Assembly: GCA_036786445.1 (NCBI GenBank)
Contig: DAIQRD010000093.1
Location: 1-9,886, forward strand
Length of the DNA stretch: 9,886 bases
Direction: 5' to 3'
Origin: JAAZMF01 sp036786445
Lineage (GTDB): Bacteria > Bacillota > Limnochordia > DTU087
Below the pieces are notes generated by a model. That model was not told the origin of the DNA. It was given only the letters and a program-made list of their open reading frames with translations, and made no database searches. Shown piece after piece: positions 6,540 through 9,886 of the stretch; the first letter of the stretch is position 1; each line of letters begins with the position of its first letter. The position numbers and the translations under genes were made by a program.

Positions 6540-7315
6540 TTCCCTTTGCCTCCCTCAAGAAGTCTTTTTTCTGCCGACTCCGCATTCTCCAGTACAGCGA
6601 CTAGGTGATCGATCATTTCCCTTAACATCACCTCCCCCTTTTCTTTGGAAGCTCTCGTTGCGTCTCCAAATACGCCGCTTTTGCTCAAGGTTCCCATGGG
6701 TAATGATGAGTTATGGTATAGATAGGAGATGTCATCGGGTGGGTATTCTTCTACCGCCTTGTCCATGTGACAAAGGTCAGGCCGAATGGCTAGTATCCAC
6801 GAGGTTTCCAACTCGCAGGCATGCACCATGCCGTGCCATCGGGGGGTCTCGCTATGTCTGGCAGCCAACTGTTCCAGTCCGGGATATGTAAAATAGTAGA
6901 CGCGAAGGGCGATCTCATCGGATAACTCCCGGACTGCGTATTTCATTGCCGAGTCATTTGCTCCATGTCCGCTAATGACTATGAGTTTCTGACATCCTTG
7001 TCTATAGATGCTGTGGGCAATGTCCTTTATGATGTCCTTCACGGTATCTACCGATAGCACCAATGAGCCTGGTATGTCACGCCAAACCCAAGAATAGCTT
7101 ACAGGCAAAACTGGGAGGACGACTGCTCTTATTCGTTCCGCTAGGTGGGTTGCCATGTGATGGGCAATAAACGTATCTGTACCTAGCGGCAGATGTGGTC
7201 CGTGCTGTTCCGTGGCACCGACGGGCAAAATGGCGGTTTTCCATTCTCCCAGAGCCTTGGCTGCTTCAAAACGGGTCATGTATTGCAGTTCAAATCGGGA
7301 AGAGTCTTTGGTCAT
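6536..7315 (-). CDS. Creatininase-family metal-dependent hydrolase
   Basis: A 259-residue protein of the creatininase / creatinine amidohydrolase family, normal length. Metal-site motifs are present: LPVGATEQHGPHLPLGTD gives E36, H38 and D47; ISGHGAN gives H117; VHACELETS gives E168/E170. The family includes creatininase, FAPy deformylase, the mycofactocin protease MftE and, as I recall, the IolN hydrolase of the Thermotoga inositol pathway, which opens a cyclic diketone. A creatinine role is unlikely in a sugar operon; opening of a ring, lactone or amide in the substrate is more plausible, but this is inference. I start at ATG 7315 because AAGGAAGG lies 6 nt upstream. The in-frame ATG at 7333 would add six residues but has only a weak AGGC before it. 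It lies 25 nt after the kinase and overlaps the binding-protein gene by 4 nt. Confidence 0.9.
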   Translation of the reverse strand: MTKDSSRFELQYMTRFEAAKALGEWKTAILPVGATEQHGPHLPLGTDTFIAHHMATHLAERIRAVVLPVLPVSYSWVWRDIPGSLVLSVDTVKDIIKDIAHSIYRQGCQKLIVISGHGANDSAMKYAVRELSDEIALRVYYFTYPGLEQLAARHSETPRWHGMVHACELETSWILAIRPDLCHMDKAVEEYPPDDISYLYHNSSLPMGTLSKSGVFGDATRASKEKGEVMLREMIDHLVAVLENAESAEKRLLEGGKGK

Positions 7316-7321
7316 ATCCAG

Positions 7322-7329
7322 CCTTCCTT
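7322..7329 (-). promoter_or_regulatory. Ribosome binding site that sets the creatininase-family start
   Basis: Minus-strand AAGGAAGG, 6 nt before the ATG at 7315 and downstream of the alternative ATG at 7333. It is the strongest site at this junction. Confidence 0.65.
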
Positions 7330-7340
7330 TCATAGACAGC

Positions 7341-8846
7341 CTAATATAGGGGTCGCAAAGCGGCGTATGCTTGCTGGTACCGTCTATACTGCTTTGTGTA
7401 GAGTCTATGATGATCTGAATCAGGCAATATCTTGTGGGTGGTGCGTACAGCTAGCCTAGTCGCTTCAGTGAAATCTCTCCAAATATCGGTTCCCACCCCA
7501 GCGATAATAGAAGCTCCCAGGGCCGAAGAATCCAATTCTGAAAGGATATTGACTGGGAGTCCTAGAACATCGGCGATGATCGTGGGCCAAAGGGGATGAC
7601 GACTACCACCTTCACCTGCCTGAACCCCTTTGATCGCATATCCCAATTCGGCAAAAATCTCAAAAGTATCTCGGAAATTATAGGCAACCCCCTCCAAGAC
7701 AGCCCGTGTAAATGTGGGTTTCCCAGTACTGGTGGTAGCACCGACAAAGGCTGCTTGCGCACCCGGATCATAGTAGGGAGTTGATGCACCGTCTAGGAAG
7801 GGCAAGAAAATGAGGCCCTGACTGCCAGGTGGTACTCTTGATGCATAGTTCAGGATGAGATCGTAGGGATCTTGGGATTGGGGACGTGCCATAGTTTGTT
7901 CGTCCTGGCCGAAATTGTCCAAGAACCAGGTCAGACAATGGCCTCCAGTCATTACTAATCCATGCCAGAAATACTTTCCGGGCAGGGCGTGGCACATCAT
8001 CCATAGTCGGTGATCTACCTGCTGGGGAACGGAATCGCAATAAAGGGCAATGTGGCCAGCAGTACCTATGGTCGTACACGCACTTCCCTCTGTTATGACT
8101 CCGGTGCCAACGGCCAAGGCCCCCATATCACCGGCTCCGGCAACTACTGGAATGCCTACTGGTAAGCCTGTCTCGGACGCGGCTAGGGATGTTATGGCTC
8201 CTACCACGTCTGGTGATTCGTGCAAAGTGGGGAGGATTTCCAGTGGTATCTCCAGTTTGGAGAGGAATGCCTTAGCCCATTCCCTTGTTCCTAGATCAAG
8301 CATAAGGGTTGCACCTGCATCACTTGTGTCGGTCACAAATTGGTCAGTCAGCTTGAAGGTGATGTAATCCTTGGGAAATAGTAGTTTGTGAGTATTGAGT
8401 ATGAGCTCGGGTACATTATCCTGAAACCAAAGCAGCTTACTTAGGGAATGGATGGGGCCGGGATTACCAAAAGCGATGGCATGAATGGTGTCTAGCCAGT
8501 GTTCAGATAGAAACTGGGATTGCTCTGTGGCGCGCTGATCTAGCCAGATGGGGGCCTCAGTTAGGGGATTTCCTGCTTTGTCTACCAACACTAATCCGTT
8601 GAGTTGCCCAGACAAACCAATGCCAGTGGTACGGGACAAATCAACTTGCTCACCCAACTTCCGGATTGCGTATCTCACTGCATTCCACCATTCCAGCGGT
8701 GATTGCTCAACCCAGCCAGGAAAAGGCCTTTGCATCTCGTAGTGGTGCTTGGCACGGCCCCAGATATGACCGCTGCCATCGATGGCCAGAGCTTTGACTG
8801 AAGAAGTGCCCAAATCGATGCCGATTAGAATTCCACTGTGAGCCAT
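7341..8846 (-). CDS. FGGY-family carbohydrate kinase, xylulokinase-like
   Basis: A 501-residue cytoplasmic kinase that phosphorylates a sugar or polyol with ATP; length equals a typical xylulokinase. N-terminal phosphate loop GIDLGTSSVK (9-18, D11), substrate-side motifs GLSGQLNG (77-84) and WLDQRA (101-106), catalytic base D240 in AGAGDMGA, nucleotide-domain GTAGH, and the C-terminal GEGGSRHPLW and SSALGASIIAG regions. In E. coli XylB, xylulose is contacted (from memory) by M77, H78, D233 and N234; here the aligned residues are L82, N83, D240 and M241. Only the catalytic Asp is kept, so the substrate is probably not D-xylulose and I give no symbol. ATG 8846 is the chosen start because GIDLG follows at the usual distance and AGGGGGG lies just upstream; the open frame extends to 8957 but that part overlaps the regulator. 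It is 28 nt after the regulator gene. Confidence 0.93.
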   Translation of the reverse strand: MAHSGILIGIDLGTSSVKALAIDGSGHIWGRAKHHYEMQRPFPGWVEQSPLEWWNAVRYAIRKLGEQVDLSRTTGIGLSGQLNGLVLVDKAGNPLTEAPIWLDQRATEQSQFLSEHWLDTIHAIAFGNPGPIHSLSKLLWFQDNVPELILNTHKLLFPKDYITFKLTDQFVTDTSDAGATLMLDLGTREWAKAFLSKLEIPLEILPTLHESPDVVGAITSLAASETGLPVGIPVVAGAGDMGALAVGTGVITEGSACTTIGTAGHIALYCDSVPQQVDHRLWMMCHALPGKYFWHGLVMTGGHCLTWFLDNFGQDEQTMARPQSQDPYDLILNYASRVPPGSQGLIFLPFLDGASTPYYDPGAQAAFVGATTSTGKPTFTRAVLEGVAYNFRDTFEIFAELGYAIKGVQAGEGGSRHPLWPTIIADVLGLPVNILSELDSSALGASIIAGVGTDIWRDFTEATRLAVRTTHKILPDSDHHRLYTKQYRRYQQAYAALRPLY

Positions 8847-8874
8847 GGTGAGCCCCCCTACACGACATCCTCCC

Positions 8875-9597
8875 CTAACGTGGTGGGTTAATGTCGATAT
8901 GGATTTCAAAGCGATCTCCACGAATATAGCTGAGAGCATATTCGACGATCTGATCATCTTCCAGAAATGAAATTCGCTCAGTCTTAAGTAGGGCAGTGCC
9001 AGGTGTCACGTCTAGCAATGACGCAACCACCTGATCGGCTTTCTGAGCCATATAGGTTTCGTGAGCCCAAGTTGGCCGATTCTGATATTTGGTTTGCAGT
9101 GTTTGATACAGTGACTTTGAAACTTCTTCCTGGGTCAATCTGGGTACCAACAGTGTCGGCAGATATGATGTAGAGAGAATCACCGGTTCTTCGTCGGCGG
9201 TGTGAACACGTTTTACTTTCCATACCGTGCCTTCACCCCGTATATTGAGCTGACGACAGATGTGGCGATTGGGGATCTCTATGGCCAATTCAACGAGCCA
9301 TGCACCGGGCTTAAGGCCCCGCTCACGAATATCCTCACTGTAGCTAGGTAGTTTCTTGAAATGCCTTTGGATAACCGGTGGTCGCACGTAGGTGCCACTT
9401 TTGGGAATCCGGTATAACAATCCTTCTGAGACCAGCTCGTTGATGGCTTGTTGCACGGTACCTCGGCTGACACCGAAAACACGGGCTATTTTCGGCTCTG
9501 AAGGGATTCTTGCATGGGCTTCCAGAGACTCGATTAGTTGCAGGAGCTCATGCTTGATCTGCTGGTAGAGTGGTATATCAAGTTGTCGATTGATCAT
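8875..9597 (-). CDS. GntR-family transcriptional regulator, HutC/UTRA type
   Basis: A 240-residue repressor-type regulator. Winged helix at about residues 8-75 with the family pattern PLYQQIKHEL, IPSEPKIARVFGVSRGTVQQAI and EGLLYRIPKSGTYV. A UTRA ligand-binding domain follows from about 95 to the C-terminus (ERGLKPGAWLVE, then VWKVKRVHTADEEPVILSTSYLP, and RGDRFEI near the end). UTRA regulators usually release DNA on binding a pathway metabolite, often a sugar phosphate. It is first in the operon and a HutC-type operator overlaps its own promoter, so I infer autoregulation and control of the whole operon. Start ATG 9597 has AGGAG 7 nt upstream (9605-9609) and puts the DNA-binding domain at the normal position. 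The frame is open up to 9804 but that extension has no ribosome binding site, contains the promoter and operator, and does not resemble the family. Confidence 0.95.
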   Translation of the reverse strand: MINRQLDIPLYQQIKHELLQLIESLEAHARIPSEPKIARVFGVSRGTVQQAINELVSEGLLYRIPKSGTYVRPPVIQRHFKKLPSYSEDIRERGLKPGAWLVELAIEIPNRHICRQLNIRGEGTVWKVKRVHTADEEPVILSTSYLPTLLVPRLTQEEVSKSLYQTLQTKYQNRPTWAHETYMAQKADQVVASLLDVTPGTALLKTERISFLEDDQIVEYALSYIRGDRFEIHIDINPPR

Positions 9598-9604
9598 GTA
9601 GACA

Positions 9605-9609
9605 CTCCT
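9605..9609 (-). promoter_or_regulatory. Ribosome binding site of the GntR regulator
   Basis: Minus-strand AGGAG, 7 nt before the ATG at 9597. It settles the start in favour of the 240-residue protein over the longer open frame. Confidence 0.75.
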
Positions 9610-9621
9610 GACGTAACTATG

Positions 9622-9655
9622 CTTGTCTAGGCAACAATAAACTTGCCTAGACAAG
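9622..9655. promoter_or_regulatory. Tandem operator, probable GntR binding site
   Basis: A perfect 13-bp inverted repeat, CTTGTCTAGGCAA / TTGCCTAGACAAG, with an 8-bp spacer. Each arm is itself a near-palindrome (TTGTCTAGGCAA at 9623-9634, TTGCCTAGACAA at 9643-9654) matching the HutC-type consensus GT-N-TA-N-AC at five of six positions. The two centres are 20 bp apart, about two helical turns, which would place two repressor dimers on one face of the DNA. One arm sits between the -35 and -10 elements and the other covers the start of transcription. Confidence 0.8.
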
Positions 9656-9663
9656 GTTGACAA
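9634..9663 (-). promoter_or_regulatory. Probable operon promoter
   Basis: On the minus strand, TTGTCA (9663-9658) and TATTGT (9639-9634) are separated by 18 bp, with the regulator ATG about 37 nt downstream of the -10. The -35 is five of six to consensus and the -10 four of six. Overlap with the inverted repeat at 9622-9655 supports a repressed promoter. The exact elements are not certain. Confidence 0.5.
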
Positions 9664-9830
9664 TACAGACATTCTGCGTATGAAAGAAAAGTCCTTTGTA
9701 GAGAGTAAAAAAAGATAATAGCCAAGGGTTACTAGCAGGTTAACGCTACGGGTCGACCTAGTGAGGTGTCGGTGGTGATCTATCGAAAGGGCCATCTCAG
9801 ACATATGGGTGAGGAGTGCGTCACAACATG

Positions 9831-9868
9831 AAAAGGGCAGCGCTCAGTTGGATTACCTAGCGCTGCCC
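9831..9868 (-). terminator. Intrinsic terminator of a minus-strand gene outside the window
   Basis: A perfect 10-bp stem, GGGCAGCGCT / AGCGCTGCCC (9835-9844 and 9859-9868), with a 14-nt loop, followed on the minus strand by TTTT. The short T-tract makes it moderate. No T-tract follows on the plus strand. It isolates this operon from whatever lies upstream. Confidence 0.6.
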
Positions 9869-9886
9869 CACGATATTTAGGAATCA

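Noticed and set aside
3845..8846. AI-2 (Lsr) system: FGGY kinase plus double ATPase and two permeases
   Set aside because: LsrF, LsrG and an LsrR-type regulator are absent, and a lactonase, SDR and creatininase are present. The binding protein shows no motif I could tie to LsrB.
95..8846. Many plus-strand open frames of 60-140 codons opposite the operon
   Set aside because: They lie antisense to genes with clear family motifs, have no recognisable domains or ribosome binding sites, and are typical shadow frames.
9707..9713. Run of seven A (T7 on the minus strand) as a terminator tract
   Set aside because: Only 4-bp stems can be formed before it on the minus strand, so no stable hairpin supports termination.
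9598..9804. In-frame N-terminal extension of the GntR regulator to 9804
   Set aside because: It has no ribosome binding site, contains the predicted promoter and operator, and the family start with AGGAG upstream is at 9597.
9811..9860. Plus-strand GAGGAG followed by a 10-codon frame (MKRAALSWIT) running into a hairpin, like a leader peptide
   Set aside because: The spacing is long, the peptide has no repeated control codon, and the hairpin is better explained as a minus-strand terminator with its T-tract.
1..9886. CRISPR arrays, tRNA or rRNA genes, insertion sequences, attachment sites
   Set aside because: No spaced direct repeats, cloverleaf-like sequence, transposase or integrase was seen on either strand.

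Overview
The window is one tightly packed minus-strand catabolic operon for an unidentified sugar or sugar-like compound, read from right to left. The order is a GntR/UTRA repressor, an FGGY sugar kinase, a creatininase-family metal hydrolase, a complete RbsBACC-type ABC importer (binding protein, double ATPase, two permeases), a short-chain dehydrogenase, and a phosphotriesterase-like lactonase. Junctions are 28 nt or less or overlap, except for 64 nt between the binding protein and the ATPase, which holds a long perfect hairpin. No plus-strand gene can be supported.

Right end (9598-9886): a hairpin with a short T-tract looks like the terminator of a minus-strand gene outside the window. Next comes the operon promoter, overlapped by a perfect 13+13 bp inverted repeat made of two HutC-type operator sites. 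This suggests that the GntR protein controls itself and the whole operon. Left end (1-94): the operon stops with the lactonase. Only a weak stem-loop is visible there.

Proposed chemistry (inference): the substrate enters through the ABC importer and is phosphorylated by the kinase. The dehydrogenase oxidises it to a lactone phosphate, and the lactonase opens this to an aldonate phosphate. The lactonase has K232, Y233, R263 and Y266 at the same spacing as the phosphate-binding residues I recall for the Mycoplasma pentonolactone-5-phosphate lactonase. The kinase lacks two residues that contact xylulose in E. coli XylB. The creatininase-like hydrolase is an extra step of unknown chemistry. I do not recognise this exact gene set as a characterised pathway.

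Organism: not determinable. Shine-Dalgarno sites are strong, base composition is moderate and the operon is compact, which fits an anaerobic Bacillota- or Thermotogota-like bacterium. The binding protein has a signal peptide without a lipobox cysteine, which would fit a cell with an outer membrane. The sequence looks like a scaffolded (probably metagenomic) assembly. It has three N gaps, all inside genes, and one gap is flanked by a perfect 46-bp palindrome that is probably an assembly or amplification artefact splitting the second permease.
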